64,000 bases of DNA from Teredinibacter haidensis (GCF_014211975.1 NZ_CP060084.1:2863001-2927000), one strand, 5' to 3'; counted from the first letter of the stretch, positions 19,863-31,752 are shown. Notes: generated by a model not told the origin, from the sequence alone. Numbers and translations: made by a program.

Positions 19863-20483
19863 TTAGCCCTTATAGCCTTTCGCCACTACATACACTTCCC
19901 GTGAACGCGGGCGAGAAGCTCCGGGTTTGCGGGTAACCACCTTTTGAAACTTGCTTCGACAGTTTTGAAAAAACTCCACAAAACCCTCCCCCTGAAATAC
20001 TTTGCTGACGAAACTGCCGCCGGGACGAAGTACTTCGAAGGACATTTCCAAAGCAAGCTCCACTAGATACATGGATTTAGGCAAGTCAACCGCATCGATA
20101 CCACTCATGTTGGGGGCCATATCGGAAATTACAAGATCTGCCTTAGCCCCTCCCATCGCATCCAACAATTGATTAAGCACATTCTCCTCAGTAAAGTCTC
20201 CCTCAATAAAGGTAACCCCGGCTATAGAGTCCATAGGTAAAATATCAGAAGCCAAAACTGACCCCTTATCGCCCACTCCTTGCACAGCAACCTGAGACCA
20301 ACCACCGGGCGCTGCGCCCAAGTCAACCACCGTCATTCCCGGTCTTATTAGTTTGTCTCTCTCATTCAATTCTATCAACTTATAGCTGGCACGCGAACGG
20401 TAGCCATCCTTCTGGGAGGCTTTGACATACTGGTCGCTAAAATGTTCTGTTAGCCAGCGCTGGCTACTTTTGGATCTCGACAT
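19863..20483 (-). CDS. rlmE: 23S rRNA (uridine2552-2'-O)-methyltransferase
   Basis: A 206-residue FtsJ/RlmE starting at [11 protein letters not shown]; the frame is open 45 codons further, but E. coli RlmE (209 aa) supports the short form. The SAM site is [15 protein letters not shown]. The K-D-K-E catalytic set is visible in [22 protein letters not shown] and SREVYVV. It methylates U2552 of 23S rRNA late in 50S assembly. It is divergent from yhbY, as in E. coli. Confidence 0.98.
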   Translation of the reverse strand: MSRSKSSQRWLTEHFSDQYVKASQKDGYRSRASYKLIELNERDKLIRPGMTVVDLGAAPGGWSQVAVQGVGDKGSVLASDILPMDSIAGVTFIEGDFTEENVLNQLLDAMGGAKADLVISDMAPNMSGIDAVDLPKSMYLVELALEMSFEVLRPGGSFVSKVFQGEGFVEFFQNCRSKFQKVVTRKPGASRPRSREVYVVAKGYKG

Positions 20484-20643
20484 TACGAACTCTGGGTATA
20501 GGTGGACCGGGCATTCTAAAAGTTTAGGCTGTTTTAGTCGATAAAATGCCCCTAATTTACTGAATTTCTTCGATGCCATCGAGAAACCCCTTAAAATTCT
20601 TGTACAATAGCGCCCCAATTGACACCCTGTAGCGAGCTAGATT

Positions 20644-20943
20644 ATGACCCTCTCCAATGACAAAATTAAACAATACCGCACCGTTGGCCACGGGTTGAAC
20701 CCCGTAGTGACCGTCGCAGGAAAGGGCCTTACGGAAGGTGTTCTAGCGGAACTAGATCGTGCGCTGGAGGATCACGAGCTGATCAAGATAAAAGTTGCCG
20801 TGACCGACAGAGTTCTCCGCAAAGCCGTCATTGAAGAACTGTGCGCCAGCAGCAAGGCCGCCCTTATCCAGGAAATCGGCAAGGTCGCACTTATCTTTCG
20901 AGAAGCCCAAAAACCCGATCCACGTAAATCCAACATTCGCTAA
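20644..20943 (+). CDS. yhbY: CRM-domain RNA-binding protein YhbY
   Basis: A 99-residue CRM-domain protein: HGLNPVVTVAGKGLTEGVL contains the GxxG RNA-binding loop and HELIKIKVAV follows. It associates with pre-50S ribosomal particles. It is divergent from rlmE with 160 bp between the starts. Confidence 0.95.
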   Translation: MTLSNDKIKQYRTVGHGLNPVVTVAGKGLTEGVLAELDRALEDHELIKIKVAVTDRVLRKAVIEELCASSKAALIQEIGKVALIFREAQKPDPRKSNIR

Positions 20944-21048
20944 ACGATGACGTCAGCATCAGCAAACGTGCAAAAACCATGGAAGCTGATACTCCCTACT
21001 TGTTCTCGTTAGTCCGCTTGGCAATACTCCCCTAGCAGGCGGACTTTC

Positions 21049-22464
21049 ATGATCAAAAGCATAAAATTCAAACTCTGGCTAACCTTCCTAGCAACCCTGT
21101 TGCTCAGCACCACAGCCATGCTGCTCTTTACACACGCCAGTGTTAAACAGGGCTTTCTTGATTATGTTACCCAGCAGGCCATTGATCGCCTTCAGTTTTT
21201 GGAAAGTGCAATCACCGAAATTTACGCCAGCGAACACTCTCTAGAACCTCTGAAAAATGACAAACGTCTCTGGCGTCGGTTACGCTACCAAACCTTTCGC
21301 GAGTTTATCGAACAGCAACAACGCGAGGCAGAGAGCAACAAACAGCCCCCTCTGCACCCCAGCGTAAAAGCCCATGAACGCGCGTTTATCGACCAACTGA
21401 TTCTCACCGACACCGAAAAAGCACTAGTTGTCGGCAATCAGTTTGCACAGGCAGAGTATTCCTGGCGAGCACTCTATTTTGAAGGAGCTCTAATCGGCTA
21501 TATTGGCTATATAAAGCCAAAAGACTTTGTACGCTCGGTAGACAGGCTGTTTATCAGCCAGCAACTTAAGGCCTTCGCGCTATTGAGTATCGCCATTTTC
21601 GCAGGCTCTTTTATTATTGCGCTTTTTGTTTCCCGTTGGTTAATTCAGCCGCTAAGCGATCTATCGCTGGGGGCGAGAAAAATTATAGGCGGCGACTACA
21701 GCGTTCGCCTCGAACGCAGCAATAGTGACGAACTCGGTCAGCTGTGCCAAAACTTTAATGAACTTGCACGCACGCTCAGTGCAAACGAAGGTGCGCGCAA
21801 ACAGTGGGTGGCTGACATTTCCCACGAAATGCGTACCCCTATCTCCGTCATTCAAGCCCAGATCGAAGCGATGGAAGATGGTATTCGCCCCACGACAGCA
21901 GAAAATTTAAACTTGCTCAAAAATAAAATCGAGTCGCTCAACCACCTTATCAATGATCTGTATGAGCTTTCACTCTCCGACCTAGGAGCAATGAGTTATC
22001 GCAAGAAGACAATTTCCGCATCGGCCCTTATCGCCGAGATTGGGGCCCATTACGAACAAAAGTTGGAAAATAAGAACCTGCGGCTCAGGGTGGAAAATTC
22101 ACTTAGCGATAAGACCCGAATTTTTGGGGATAGAAAACGTCTGCAACAATTATTCGATAATTTACTGGAAAACAGCCAGCGCTATACCGATGCTCCCGGC
22201 CATATCGCAATCCGGGCAAAAAGAGAGCACTCAAATATTGTAATCTCTATAGAAGACAGCGCTCCATCGGTGGACGATGGGGAGCTGGAGAAAATTTTTG
22301 ACCGGCTCTATCGCGTGGACAAATCGCGAAATCGCGCACTCGGGGGAGCAGGGCTGGGCCTCAGCATTTGCAGAAATATCGCAGAAGCCCACAACGGCAC
22401 CATCGAGGCACAAAAATCAGACTTAGGCGGACTAAAGATTAATCTGGTATTTCCGGTACATTAA
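21049..22464 (+). CDS. baeS: Sensor histidine kinase, BaeS-like
   Basis: A 471-residue kinase. TM1 is at residues about 9-28, followed by a periplasmic domain, TM2 at about 172-192 and HAMP to about 245. The HisKA box is ADISHEMRTPISVIQAQIEAM (shown without its flanks; the His is the phosphosite). HATPase motifs are FDNLLENSQRY (N box) and GGAGLGLSICRN (G2 box). The segment after the His resembles E. coli BaeS, which responds to envelope stress and drug efflux substrates. It shares an operon with the regulator 4 bp downstream. Confidence 0.9.
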   Translation: MIKSIKFKLWLTFLATLLLSTTAMLLFTHASVKQGFLDYVTQQAIDRLQFLESAITEIYASEHSLEPLKNDKRLWRRLRYQTFREFIEQQQREAESNKQPPLHPSVKAHERAFIDQLILTDTEKALVVGNQFAQAEYSWRALYFEGALIGYIGYIKPKDFVRSVDRLFISQQLKAFALLSIAIFAGSFIIALFVSRWLIQPLSDLSLGARKIIGGDYSVRLERSNSDELGQLCQNFNELARTLSANEGARKQWVADISHEMRTPISVIQAQIEAMEDGIRPTTAENLNLLKNKIESLNHLINDLYELSLSDLGAMSYRKKTISASALIAEIGAHYEQKLENKNLRLRVENSLSDKTRIFGDRKRLQQLFDNLLENSQRYTDAPGHIAIRAKREHSNIVISIEDSAPSVDDGELEKIFDRLYRVDKSRNRALGGAGLGLSICRNIAEAHNGTIEAQKSDLGGLKINLVFPVH

Positions 22465-22468
22465 AGCT

Positions 22469-23161
22469 ATGAACGAAAAATCATTACATATCCTCATCGT
22501 TGAAGACGAGCAAGACCTAGCCACGCTAATGGAAGACTACTTGTTGGCAGCCGGGTTTAGCTGCAGCAAAATCCACAATGGCCTAGAGGTAGAAAGCGGG
22601 GTCGAAAAACATCAACCCGACCTAATACTTCTCGACCTCATGCTTCCAGGAAAAGATGGCCTGGATATTTGCCAAGCCCTGCGCAGCAATAATCAACCAC
22701 AAATACCGATCATTATGGTAACAGCCCGCGTGGAAGAAATTGATCGACTTATAGGTTTGGAGCTGGGTGCCGACGACTATATCTGTAAGCCGTTCAGCCC
22801 CAGAGAAGTCGTCGCACGTGTAAAAGCCGTGCTGAGACGGTCACAGCAACCACTGGAAGCAGCACAAACGGGGGTTGAATTGCACGAAGATAGTCAGCAG
22901 GTTACCATTCAAGGTAGGTCCACCGAACTGACCACCATAGAGTTCAGCCTGTTCAAGCTACTCTACAATGAGCCCGGTAAAATTTTTTCGAGACAGTTTA
23001 TTATGGACAATATCTACAGTGACTACCGTATAGTCAGCGACCGCACCGTAGACAGCCATGTAAAAAAATTGCGGAAAAAATTGCATGAGCTCACGACCAA
23101 CCAGGATATTATTCACTCTGTTTACGGGGCTGGGTATAAATACGAGCTAACACCACGATGA
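22469..23161 (+). CDS. baeR: OmpR-family response regulator, BaeR-like
   Basis: A 230-residue regulator. The receiver has the acidic pair VEDEQD, phospho-Asp in ILLDLMLPGKDG near residue 54, a conserved Thr in VTAR and Lys in ICKPFSP. The C-terminal winged helix (TTIEFSLFKLLYNEPGKIFSR, DRTVDSHVKKLRKKL) binds DNA. It is the partner of the kinase upstream, and its stop overlaps the next gene by four bases (ATGA). Confidence 0.93.
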   Translation: MNEKSLHILIVEDEQDLATLMEDYLLAAGFSCSKIHNGLEVESGVEKHQPDLILLDLMLPGKDGLDICQALRSNNQPQIPIIMVTARVEEIDRLIGLELGADDYICKPFSPREVVARVKAVLRRSQQPLEAAQTGVELHEDSQQVTIQGRSTELTTIEFSLFKLLYNEPGKIFSRQFIMDNIYSDYRIVSDRTVDSHVKKLRKKLHELTTNQDIIHSVYGAGYKYELTPR

Positions 23162-23586
23162 TACGTTTTACCTTAATCATTACAGCCTGTTTATTAATTT
23201 GTGGCTGCAGCAGTACCAAAATCCCAAAAAAACTGGATGCAGAATTTAAAACCCGCATTACATCCAGCGGACTTAAGCACTTTCAGATGCAACTCGTGCC
23301 CCTGCAGCCTGAAGAGCCTCCGAGCCCACCGATCATGAGAAAGCAAAACCCTTCGATTGAGGGAAACCCACGAGCATCAAGACCAGACAGCGCAGCAAAG
23401 AAAAACGAACAGATACTGCTGGCCCAAGCAGAAGTACAGATAAGTAATAGCGGATTTTGCCGTGAAGGGTTCTGGTTGCTGGATAAAAACCTCTACAGTA
23501 GAAACCCTTTTATTCGGGGCGAGTGCAATGACACGGCAAGCTCCACAGACAGACAGCAATTTCCCGACACACTGTTCAAATGGTAG
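23158..23586 (+). CDS. Lipoprotein encoded with BaeSR
   Basis: A 142-residue protein with signal peptide and lipobox ICGC (C17), a Pro/Glu-rich linker, and a small C-terminal domain containing three Cys (FCREGFWLL ... RGECND). I do not recognise the family. It is translationally coupled to the response regulator, so it is probably part of the same envelope-stress response or tunes the sensor. Confidence 0.7.
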   Translation: MIRFTLIITACLLICGCSSTKIPKKLDAEFKTRITSSGLKHFQMQLVPLQPEEPPSPPIMRKQNPSIEGNPRASRPDSAAKKNEQILLAQAEVQISNSGFCREGFWLLDKNLYSRNPFIRGECNDTASSTDRQQFPDTLFKW

Positions 23587-23716
23587 CTCGCTCATCAACG
23601 GGGTAACAGTTTTTCACATTTCTACCATATTCATTGCTAAATTCAACTGCATACTATTCAGCAAGTATCCTGCTAACACCTCGGGATACGACGGAAATGT
23701 GCAATATTGAATCTTA

Positions 23717-23741
23717 GCAGGCCATTGCGCCTGCTTTTTTT
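23717..23741 (+). terminator. Terminator of the baeSR operon
   Basis: GCAGGC-CATTGC-GCCTGC followed by seven Ts. Confidence 0.9.
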
Positions 23742-23891
23742 ATGTACAGGAAGTACAATATACCGCGAAGAGAGCAGCAATGTACGGGTAAGTACGCACC
23801 CCCCTAGGACAGTCTCACCGTATCCTATCAATAGATAACTGCACTCGACGGGATAGGTATTCAGTACATCGTTATTACCCATACTAGGCAT

Positions 23892-23921
23892 AAAAAAGGC
23901 GAGCTAAAAGCTCGCCTTTTT
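23892..23921. terminator. Bidirectional terminator next to greA
   Basis: AAAAAGGCGAG and CTCGCCTTTTT flank a short loop. It ends greA on the minus strand 15 bp past its stop and has Ts on both sides. Confidence 0.88.
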
Positions 23922-23936
23922 CCTAAGAACATTCGA

Positions 23937-24413
23937 TCAAATATGCTTCACTGAATCAATTTCGTATTCAACTTCACCGCCGGGTGCGCGCACAACAGCA
24001 ACGTCACCTACCTCCTTGCCAACCAGCGCGCGCGCAATAGGCGAAGTGACAGAAATTTTATTGATTTTAATGCTAGCCTCGTCTTCGCCGACGATTTTAT
24101 AAGTGAGTTCTTCATCCGTATCCATATGAATTAATTTCACTGTAGTACCAAACAACACTTTGCCCGTTTCGGGAATCGCATGAATATCGATTACCTGCGA
24201 GCGGGATAATTTGGCTTCGATATCCTGAATACGGCCTTCGCAAAAGCCTTGCTGCTCACGCGCCGCGTGATACTCGGCATTTTCTTTTAAATCGCCATGC
24301 TCGCGCGCCTCAGCAATAGCGGCGGTAATACGTGGTCGATCCACTTTTTTTAATTGTTCAAGCTCAGTGCGAAGCGCCTTTTCGCCCTCAACTGTCATTG
24401 GATATTTTTGCAT
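23937..24413 (-). CDS. greA: Transcription elongation factor GreA
   Basis: A 158-residue GreA with the N-terminal coiled coil ([35 protein letters not shown] with the acidic tip residues) and C-terminal FKBP-like domain ([20 protein letters not shown] block). It rescues backtracked RNA polymerase by stimulating transcript cleavage. It is 21 bp downstream of carB, the usual carAB-greA order. Confidence 0.98.
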   Translation of the reverse strand: MQKYPMTVEGEKALRTELEQLKKVDRPRITAAIAEAREHGDLKENAEYHAAREQQGFCEGRIQDIEAKLSRSQVIDIHAIPETGKVLFGTTVKLIHMDTDEELTYKIVGEDEASIKINKISVTSPIARALVGKEVGDVAVVRAPGGEVEYEIDSVKHI

Positions 24414-24434
24414 ACTTTTCGTTTACCTTAATTT

Positions 24435-27400
24435 CTAAACACTGATTCGCTTGTGCAAATCCTGCAGTCGACGAACATCCTGCTGCTTACCGAAACGCAT
24501 AGCCATACAAATGGCATTAGCTGCTGCAAGAGTGGTGGTGTAATACACATGGTTATTTTCTGCGCTACGACGGATAGATGCTGAATCTTTAATAGCTTTC
24601 TTACCTTCCGTTGTATTAACAATTAAATGAATATCACGGTTTTTGATCATGTCCACAATATGTGGGCGACCTTCATTTACCTTGTTGACCGTTTGAACGT
24701 TCAAGCCAGCCTGCTTAAGCGCTTTGGCTGTACCTTGTGTCGCAACCAAATCAAACCCCATATCGGCCAGCTCTTTCGCCACAACGATTGCGCCTTCTTT
24801 ATCGAAATCACGCACGCTGATAAAGGCTTTCCCGCTAGACGGAATGGCTGAGCCACTGCCGAGCTGCGCTTTTGCAAAGGCTTCGGCAAAAGTATCACCA
24901 ACGCCCATCACCTCACCCGTCGATTTCATTTCCGGACCAAGAATCGGATCCACAGCTGGGAACTTATTGAACGGGAATACCGCTTCTTTGACACTATAGT
25001 AATCGGGAATAATTTCTTTGGTAAAACCCTGCTCTGCCAGCGACTTACCGATCTGACATAAAGCTGCCACTTTGGCCAGTGAAGTACCTATGCATTTGGA
25101 CACAAATGGCACGGTACGCGAGCCGCGAGGGTTAACTTCGATAACGTATATTTTACCATCCTGATAGGCCAACTGAGCGTTCATCAGGCCAATTACGCCC
25201 AGCTCCCTCGCCATTTTGCGAACCTGCTCGCGCATCTCGTCCTGAACATCGTCAGGCAGGGAGTAAGGTGGCAACGAACACGCCGAGTCACCGGAGTGGA
25301 CACCACACTGCTCAATATGTTGCATGATGGCGCCAATCACGACTGTTTCACCATCGGACACCGCATCAATATCCACTTCAATTGCATTGTTAAGGAAATG
25401 ATCCAGCAATACCGGCGCATCGTTGGAGGCCTGTACGGCCTCTTTCATATAAGTACTGAGTTCGTTTTTGGTGTACACGATTTCCATTGCCCGCCCACCC
25501 AATACATAGGATGGCCGAACCACCAGTGGGTAACCGACAGAACCCGCAACCGCCAAGGCTTCTTCGGTGGATCGCGCGATGGCATTATCGGGTTGTAACA
25601 AGCCTAAACGCTGGATCATTTGCTGGAAGCGCTCACGGTCTTCCGCGCGATCAATCGCTTCTGGACTGGTACCAATAATAGGGACACCTTCTGCAGCCAG
25701 ATCATTGGCTATCTTCAGTGGAGTTTGCCCCCCGAACTGAACAATCACACCTTTTGGCTTTTCTTTGTGTACAATTTCCAGTACATCTTCCAGCGTTACC
25801 GGCTCGAAATAAAGTCGATCTGAGGTGTCATAATCGGTGGAAACAGTTTCCGGGTTACAGTTGACCATAATGGTCTCATAACCATCATCACGCGCTGCAA
25901 GCGCAGCATGCACACAACAGTAATCAAATTCAATGCCCTGACCAATACGATTCGGGCCACCACCTAAAACGATGATTTTTTCACGGTTAGATGGTTCTGC
26001 CTCACACTCTTCTTCGTAGGTGGAGTACATATAAGCTGTCGAGGTAGAAAACTCGGCTGCACAGGTATCAACGCGCTTGTAAGACGGGTGTATGCCGAGC
26101 TTATGGCGGTGATCCCTCACGGTCTTTTCGGATACCGCTAATAGCGCGCCCAGACGATTATCAGAGAACCCCTTGCGTTTCAATGCAAACATGGTGGCGG
26201 CATCAATTTCCGAGAGAGGCTTTGAAGCCAGTGCCAATTCAGTATCAATAATATCTTTGATCTGCGCCAGGAACCAACGGTCGATTTTCGACTGTTCGAA
26301 CACCTCATCAATGCTCATACCGGCACGGAAGGCGTCGCCCACAAACCAGATACGCTCGGCACCTGGTGTAGCGAGATCCCGGCGAATGGAAGCAACAGCA
26401 TCATCCGCAGAAAGATCCACCTTGGCCTCGAAACCAGCAGAACCAACTTCCAAACCACGCAGGGCTTTCTGAACAGATTCCTGGAAGGTGCGGCCAATCG
26501 CCATCACTTCACCCACTGATTTCATTTGGGTGGTCAGGCGCGCATCAGCATCGCCGAATTTCTCGAAAGTAAAACGTGGAATTTTTGTCACCACGTAGTC
26601 GATAGAGGGCTCAAACGAGGCCGGTGTTGCGCCACCGGTAATGTCATTTTGCAACTCATCCAGGGTGTAACCCACTGCGAGCTTGGCAGCCACTTTGGCA
26701 ATAGGAAAACCCGTTGCTTTGGAAGCCAACGCCGACGAGCGGGAGACACGGGGATTCATCTCAATCACCACCAATCTGCCATCGTCCGGGTTCACAGCAA
26801 ACTGTACATTCGAACCACCAGTTTCAACACCGATTTCACGCAACACCGCAATAGAAGCATTGCGCATTATCTGGTATTCCTTATCGGTGAGCGTTTGCGC
26901 AGGAGCAACGGTGATAGAGTCACCAGTATGCACACCCATAGGGTCAAAGTTTTCGATAGAGCAGATAATGATGCAGTTATCGTTCTTATCGCGAACCACC
27001 TCCATCTCGTACTCTTTCCAACCGAGCAGGGATTCATCGATTAACAATTCGTTGGTTGGCGACAGATCTAAACCACGGGTACAGATTTCTTCAAACTCTT
27101 CCCAGTTGTAAGCAATACCCCCTCCGGAGCCACCCATCGTAAAGGAGGGACGAATAATAACCGGGAAGCCGAATTCTTTCGGCACTTCGTTGGCTTCTTT
27201 GATCGTGTGAACGATTTTGGCTCGCGCACATTCCAGGCCAATTTTTTTCATCGCCTTATCGAAGCGATCACGATCTTCCGCTTTATCAATGGCATCCTGC
27301 TTTGCGCCGATCAGCTCAACACCGTATTGATCCAGCACGCCGTGCGCGTGTAACTCTAACGCACAGTTCAGTGCCGTCTGCCCGCCCATAGTGGGCAGCA

Positions 27401-27656
27401 CAGCATCCGGACGCTCTTTTTCGATAATTTTGGCAACGGTTTCCCAGGTGATGGGCTCGATATACGTGGCATCGGCCATGGATGGATCGGTCATAATCGT
27501 GGCCGGATTAGAATTCACCAGAATAACCCGGTACCCCTCTTCTCGCAGGGCTTTACAGGCCTGGGCTCCAGAGTAGTCGAACTCACAGGCCTGGCCAATC
27601 ACAATGGGGCCGGCACCAATAATCAGGATGCTTTGTATATCTGTACGTTTTGGCAT
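24435..27656 (-). CDS. carB: Carbamoyl-phosphate synthase large subunit
   Basis: A 1073-residue CarB of normal length with the duplicated ATP-grasp halves ([20 protein letters not shown] at the start; [19 protein letters not shown] opening the second half). The C-terminal MGS-type allosteric domain follows ([27 protein letters not shown]). It uses ammonia from CarA, bicarbonate and two ATP to make carbamoyl phosphate for pyrimidines and arginine. Confidence 0.99.
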   Translation of the reverse strand: MPKRTDIQSILIIGAGPIVIGQACEFDYSGAQACKALREEGYRVILVNSNPATIMTDPSMADATYIEPITWETVAKIIEKERPDAVLPTMGGQTALNCALELHAHGVLDQYGVELIGAKQDAIDKAEDRDRFDKAMKKIGLECARAKIVHTIKEANEVPKEFGFPVIIRPSFTMGGSGGGIAYNWEEFEEICTRGLDLSPTNELLIDESLLGWKEYEMEVVRDKNDNCIIICSIENFDPMGVHTGDSITVAPAQTLTDKEYQIMRNASIAVLREIGVETGGSNVQFAVNPDDGRLVVIEMNPRVSRSSALASKATGFPIAKVAAKLAVGYTLDELQNDITGGATPASFEPSIDYVVTKIPRFTFEKFGDADARLTTQMKSVGEVMAIGRTFQESVQKALRGLEVGSAGFEAKVDLSADDAVASIRRDLATPGAERIWFVGDAFRAGMSIDEVFEQSKIDRWFLAQIKDIIDTELALASKPLSEIDAATMFALKRKGFSDNRLGALLAVSEKTVRDHRHKLGIHPSYKRVDTCAAEFSTSTAYMYSTYEEECEAEPSNREKIIVLGGGPNRIGQGIEFDYCCVHAALAARDDGYETIMVNCNPETVSTDYDTSDRLYFEPVTLEDVLEIVHKEKPKGVIVQFGGQTPLKIANDLAAEGVPIIGTSPEAIDRAEDRERFQQMIQRLGLLQPDNAIARSTEEALAVAGSVGYPLVVRPSYVLGGRAMEIVYTKNELSTYMKEAVQASNDAPVLLDHFLNNAIEVDIDAVSDGETVVIGAIMQHIEQCGVHSGDSACSLPPYSLPDDVQDEMREQVRKMARELGVIGLMNAQLAYQDGKIYVIEVNPRGSRTVPFVSKCIGTSLAKVAALCQIGKSLAEQGFTKEIIPDYYSVKEAVFPFNKFPAVDPILGPEMKSTGEVMGVGDTFAEAFAKAQLGSGSAIPSSGKAFISVRDFDKEGAIVVAKELADMGFDLVATQGTAKALKQAGLNVQTVNKVNEGRPHIVDMIKNRDIHLIVNTTEGKKAIKDSASIRRSAENNHVYYTTTLAAANAICMAMRFGKQQDVRRLQDLHKRISV

Positions 27657-27766
27657 TGGGTTTACGTTACCTGGCTAAATGACTATATCTTGCTACTTTA
27701 TTCCCGCGCAGACGAGAATCTATATCTGACAGAACTGTTTCCCGCTTACGCGGGATTAACGGCACG

Positions 27767-28966
27767 CTAGGCTCGCGATGCTTCCATCAGCTCAATAAAA
27801 TGGTCGAACAATTCCGCAGCATCATGTGGGCCCGGGCTCGCTTCCGGGTGCCCCTGAAAACTGAATGCGGGCTTATCCGTACGATGAATACCCTGCAGGG
27901 AACCATCAAACAGCGATTTATGAGTTGCCTCCAGGCACCCCGGTAACGATGACTCATCCGCCGCAAAACCGTGGTTTTGGCTGGTAATCATCACCTGGCC
28001 TGTTTTCAGGTCTTGCACCGGATGGTTACCACCGTGATGGCCGAACTTCATTTTTACCGTTTTCGCGCCACTAGCCAGCGCCAGCAATTGGTGGCCAAGA
28101 CAGATACCGAACAGCGGCATATTTTTATCGAGCAGAGTCTTAATGGCTTCGATAGCATAATCGCAAGGCTCGGGATCACCGGGGCCATTCGACAAAAAGA
28201 CGCCGTCCGGGTTCATCGCCAGAACAACGTCTGCAGGAGTTTGCGCCGGGACCACCGTTAACTCACAGCCACGATCAACCAGCATGCGCAGAATATTACG
28301 TTTGGCTCCGAAATCATAAGCGACAACCTTGAAGCGCTTACCCTCAGGCAAAGCCGAAAAACCTTCACCCAACGCCCAACTCCCAGCCTCCCAACTGACG
28401 GTTTCCTTAGTAGTTACCTCTTTCGCGAGATCCATCCCCTGCAAGCCGGCAAAAGTTTTTGCCGCATTCAGTGCCGTCTCTTCATTAATGTCGCCGGCCA
28501 TAACGCAGCCATTTTGGGCGCCCTTATCACGTAGAATACGGGTCAATCGGCGAGTATCAATATTGGCAATACCGACAATATTTTTACTTTTCAAGTATTC
28601 GTCTAGCGGTTGCTCGTTGCGGAAATTACTGGAGAGAAGAGGTAAATCGCGAATGACGAGGCCTGCGGCCCAAATATCGCCACACTCCTCATCTTCGCTG
28701 TTGGTGCCGGTATTACCAATATGGGGATAAGTAAGGGTTACAATCTGGCGCGCATAGGATGGGTCAGTCAATATTTCCTGATACCCGGTGATCGCCGTGT
28801 TAAAAACCACTTCACCCACCGACTGCCCTTCGGCACCAATGGAAACACCGGTAAACACACTGCCATCCTCCAGCACCAATATTGCTGGCCGGCGGCCAGT
28901 GCCAATCAGCTGTTCCAAGTCCTGAGTTTCTGTCGCTTGCACCGGTGCCAAATGAGTGTCCTCCAC
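27767..28966 (-). CDS. carA: Carbamoyl-phosphate synthase small subunit
   Basis: A 399-residue glutamine amidotransferase subunit. The class I GATase site is [10 protein letters not shown] (nucleophile Cys) with His/Glu in [11 protein letters not shown]. The called start is GTG 28966, with GGAG not well placed, and gives about 25 residues more than the E. coli N-terminus ([13 protein letters not shown] is where homology begins), so a later start is possible. The 230-bp leader carries a probable promoter (29200-29229), a short ORF and an intrinsic terminator, suggesting attenuation. Confidence 0.97.
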   Translation of the reverse strand: MEDTHLAPVQATETQDLEQLIGTGRRPAILVLEDGSVFTGVSIGAEGQSVGEVVFNTAITGYQEILTDPSYARQIVTLTYPHIGNTGTNSEDEECGDIWAAGLVIRDLPLLSSNFRNEQPLDEYLKSKNIVGIANIDTRRLTRILRDKGAQNGCVMAGDINEETALNAAKTFAGLQGMDLAKEVTTKETVSWEAGSWALGEGFSALPEGKRFKVVAYDFGAKRNILRMLVDRGCELTVVPAQTPADVVLAMNPDGVFLSNGPGDPEPCDYAIEAIKTLLDKNMPLFGICLGHQLLALASGAKTVKMKFGHHGGNHPVQDLKTGQVMITSQNHGFAADESSLPGCLEATHKSLFDGSLQGIHRTDKPAFSFQGHPEASPGPHDAAELFDHFIELMEASRA

Positions 28967-29080
28967 AATATATGTCGCTGGGAAAAGGCCGCACGAAAGA
29001 GCGCATTCAAGCTATGGCCTGACTACGGTTGCCCAGGCTACCAGCCTAAAAGATAGCAGAAAGTTTCGAGCGGCTTGTGC

Positions 29081-29124
29081 AAAAAAGCGAGGTTGAGGCG
29101 CTAAATGTCCAACCTCGCTTTTTC
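29081..29124 (-). terminator. Attenuator-like terminator in the carA leader
   Basis: AAAAAGCGAGGTTG pairs with CAACCTCGCTTTTTT around a 14-base loop and lies 115 bp upstream of the carA start. It is a strong intrinsic terminator on the minus strand, between the best promoter candidate and the gene. Confidence 0.8.
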
Positions 29125-29180
29125 TATATTCTAGAACCTGACTTGTACGATCTACTCGGCCAAATCGGGCCAGGCGGCAT
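29124..29180 (-). CDS. Candidate 18-residue leader peptide upstream of carA
   Basis: ATG 29178-29180, preceded by AGG, opens an 18-codon ORF (MPPGPIWPSRSYKSGSRI). Its TAG stop directly abuts the A-rich 5' arm of the terminator stem. The position is that of a leader peptide coupling translation to attenuation. It is small and unsupported by homology, so this is inference. Confidence 0.4.
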   Translation of the reverse strand: MPPGPIWPSRSYKSGSRI

Positions 29181-29199
29181 GCGCCTGATCTGAGGGCGG

Positions 29200-29229
29200 A
29201 TTCTACTGCAAGAGGGGCATAGCTGTCCA
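29200..29229 (-). promoter_or_regulatory. Candidate promoter of carAB
   Basis: TGGACA, 18 bases, TAGAAT on the minus strand, one mismatch per hexamer, followed by a GC-rich discriminator. It would give a leader of about 225 nt. Confidence 0.5.
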
Positions 29230-29339
29230 CGGGAAGTCGGCGAATACAACTGACATATGTGATTCAAAGCAGCGGAAAAATAGAAAACAATACCGAATAG
29301 GCCTGGGCAGATCGCGGACATACCCAGGCACGCAAGGCG

Positions 29340-29897
29340 CTACTTGACGGCAGCTAAGAACTCTTCGTCAGACAAAAGCTCAACCACCAGCTTTTGGACA
29401 GCCGTCGGATAGTTGTTAACAGCATTGGGAATAGCAACGGCACCCACAAATGACGAAGGCCACTCATGATGGACTGACTTAACACCACTGTACACTTCTT
29501 CACCATCTCTCTTCACGACAAACTTTGCCGATAGATCCGCTTTACCGATAGAGAAACCGGCTGCATTCAAATCATTTTGCTGCAACTCACCAGAGATAAC
29601 CACGCTGGAGGACGCATCAAACAAACCCGCGTGACTCAACTGCTCCTTTAAGGCATTTTCAAGATAATCCGAATAAGAGCCATTGAAAGGCGAATTCATA
29701 CTAGACCCACGAATGCTAATCTTATCCACTTTCTTGCTCGCGCTGGTGATATCACCAACCGCCATCACTTTAGTTTCAGCATCTTTTAAATCATTAACAA
29801 CCGCAAAATCGGGCTGGTACTGAACGGCGTTCATTGTACAACCTGTTGCCATGAACAAGGTAAAAGCTACCAGTAATATCGTAGTTAAACGAGTCAT
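29340..29897 (-). CDS. Lipoprotein of unknown function
   Basis: A 185-residue protein with signal peptide and lipobox MATGC (C20). The body (YLENALKEQLSHAGLF, VISGELQQNDLNA, FVVKRDGEEVYSG) looks like YajG/lipoprotein-type folds that read out as an envelope complex component, but I cannot name the family. It is 10 bp downstream of another lipoprotein gene of similar size, so the two probably act together at the outer membrane. Confidence 0.7.
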   Translation of the reverse strand: MTRLTTILLVAFTLFMATGCTMNAVQYQPDFAVVNDLKDAETKVMAVGDITSASKKVDKISIRGSSMNSPFNGSYSDYLENALKEQLSHAGLFDASSSVVISGELQQNDLNAAGFSIGKADLSAKFVVKRDGEEVYSGVKSVHHEWPSSFVGAVAIPNAVNNYPTAVQKLVVELLSDEEFLAAVK

Positions 29898-29907
29898 TGT
29901 TATCCCC

Positions 29908-30501
29908 TTATTTTAGCTCTTCAGCTTCATCAATTTCTTTTAGCATTAGCTTGAAGGCTTCTTCTGAAGCACGTCTTGCGGAAAGAGAAAAATCGGCGGT
30001 AAACTCTGAAAACTCAGCATGCCCCTTGGCCTGAACACTTTTACTCCAAACGGTTTCACCTGCTGGGTTCAGAGCAGTACACGTTAGATTCATACTAAAA
30101 TCGGTGGGAGGCCAAGTAAACGCACTACTGGAAGAAGAGTCGGTCACAAGCTCGGGAACAAAGATCAAGCTAATACCTTTTTCTGAAATAAAGTCTTTAT
30201 TGTCCAATGAATCTACGGCATAAACCCGCGAAAACACCTTCATTAATATAGTGTTAAGCGCGCCCTCTGTATCGGCGTATGGCTTATAGGTAACTTTATC
30301 GCCTCCACCACCTGGAGTTGTCACCAACTTTTGCTTATCTTCACTGGATATGTAGTACCCCACATTTTTATCGCTCACTGAACTCACCTCTAGCCCTTTG
30401 AGGGAGAGTGAATCAGGAGTAACCTGTATATTGTGAGCGCAGCCCACCCCAAAAATTAGGCTTGCAATTACACCGATTATTTTTATTTTTTCTATTATCA
30501 T
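29908..30501 (-). CDS. Lipoprotein of unknown function
   Basis: A 197-residue lipoprotein. I start it at ATG 30499-30501 because AAGGGGA lies about nine bases upstream and the signal peptide (IIGVIASLIFGVGC, lipid Cys21) begins there; the frame is open to 30588. Mature sequence includes LVTTPGGGGDKVTYKPYADTE and repeated Ser/Ala-rich helices near the C-terminus. It forms a two-gene operon with the lipoprotein downstream, set between dapB and carA. Family not recognised. Confidence 0.7.
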   Translation of the reverse strand: MIIEKIKIIGVIASLIFGVGCAHNIQVTPDSLSLKGLEVSSVSDKNVGYYISSEDKQKLVTTPGGGGDKVTYKPYADTEGALNTILMKVFSRVYAVDSLDNKDFISEKGISLIFVPELVTDSSSSSAFTWPPTDFSMNLTCTALNPAGETVWSKSVQAKGHAEFSEFTADFSLSARRASEEAFKLMLKEIDEAEELK

Positions 30502-30673
30502 TATTATTAATCCCCTTAAAAAAATATTACTGGACATGGATAAAGCCCTCTGAATACTACTGATATTGGCGCAAAACACAACCCTCAAAACCCCGGGTGT
30601 CCCGATGCAGCATTAACACTCTACCTAAAAGCAAAGACACACCGTAAACGCTAACCCTCCAAATTTTCTGCAA

Positions 30674-30711
30674 AAAAAATGGTAATCACCCAATCGCGAT
30701 TACCATTTTTT
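30674..30711. terminator. Terminator of dapB
   Basis: AAAAAATGGTAATC and GATTACCATTTTTT form a long stem with T-runs on both strands, 30 bp past the dapB stop. Confidence 0.88.
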
Positions 30712-30740
30712 CAAGCCTTATTTCGGGAAAATAAACGAAA

Positions 30741-31574
<834 letters not shown>

Positions 31575-31752
31575 CTAAAGCGTTATTGTAATGCTTCGCA
31601 AGGAAAAAAGGGGGGATTGGGGCGGGCGCTCTACGCCCGGTTTGAGCGTTTCAGTTCCGGGAAAATAACTCAGTTTTTCAGTAAAACCAAGCCACTCCAG
31701 AATCTAGAGGGCCGCCTAGCGGCCTCACCCGGAAGCCAAAGGCTTCCGATCA

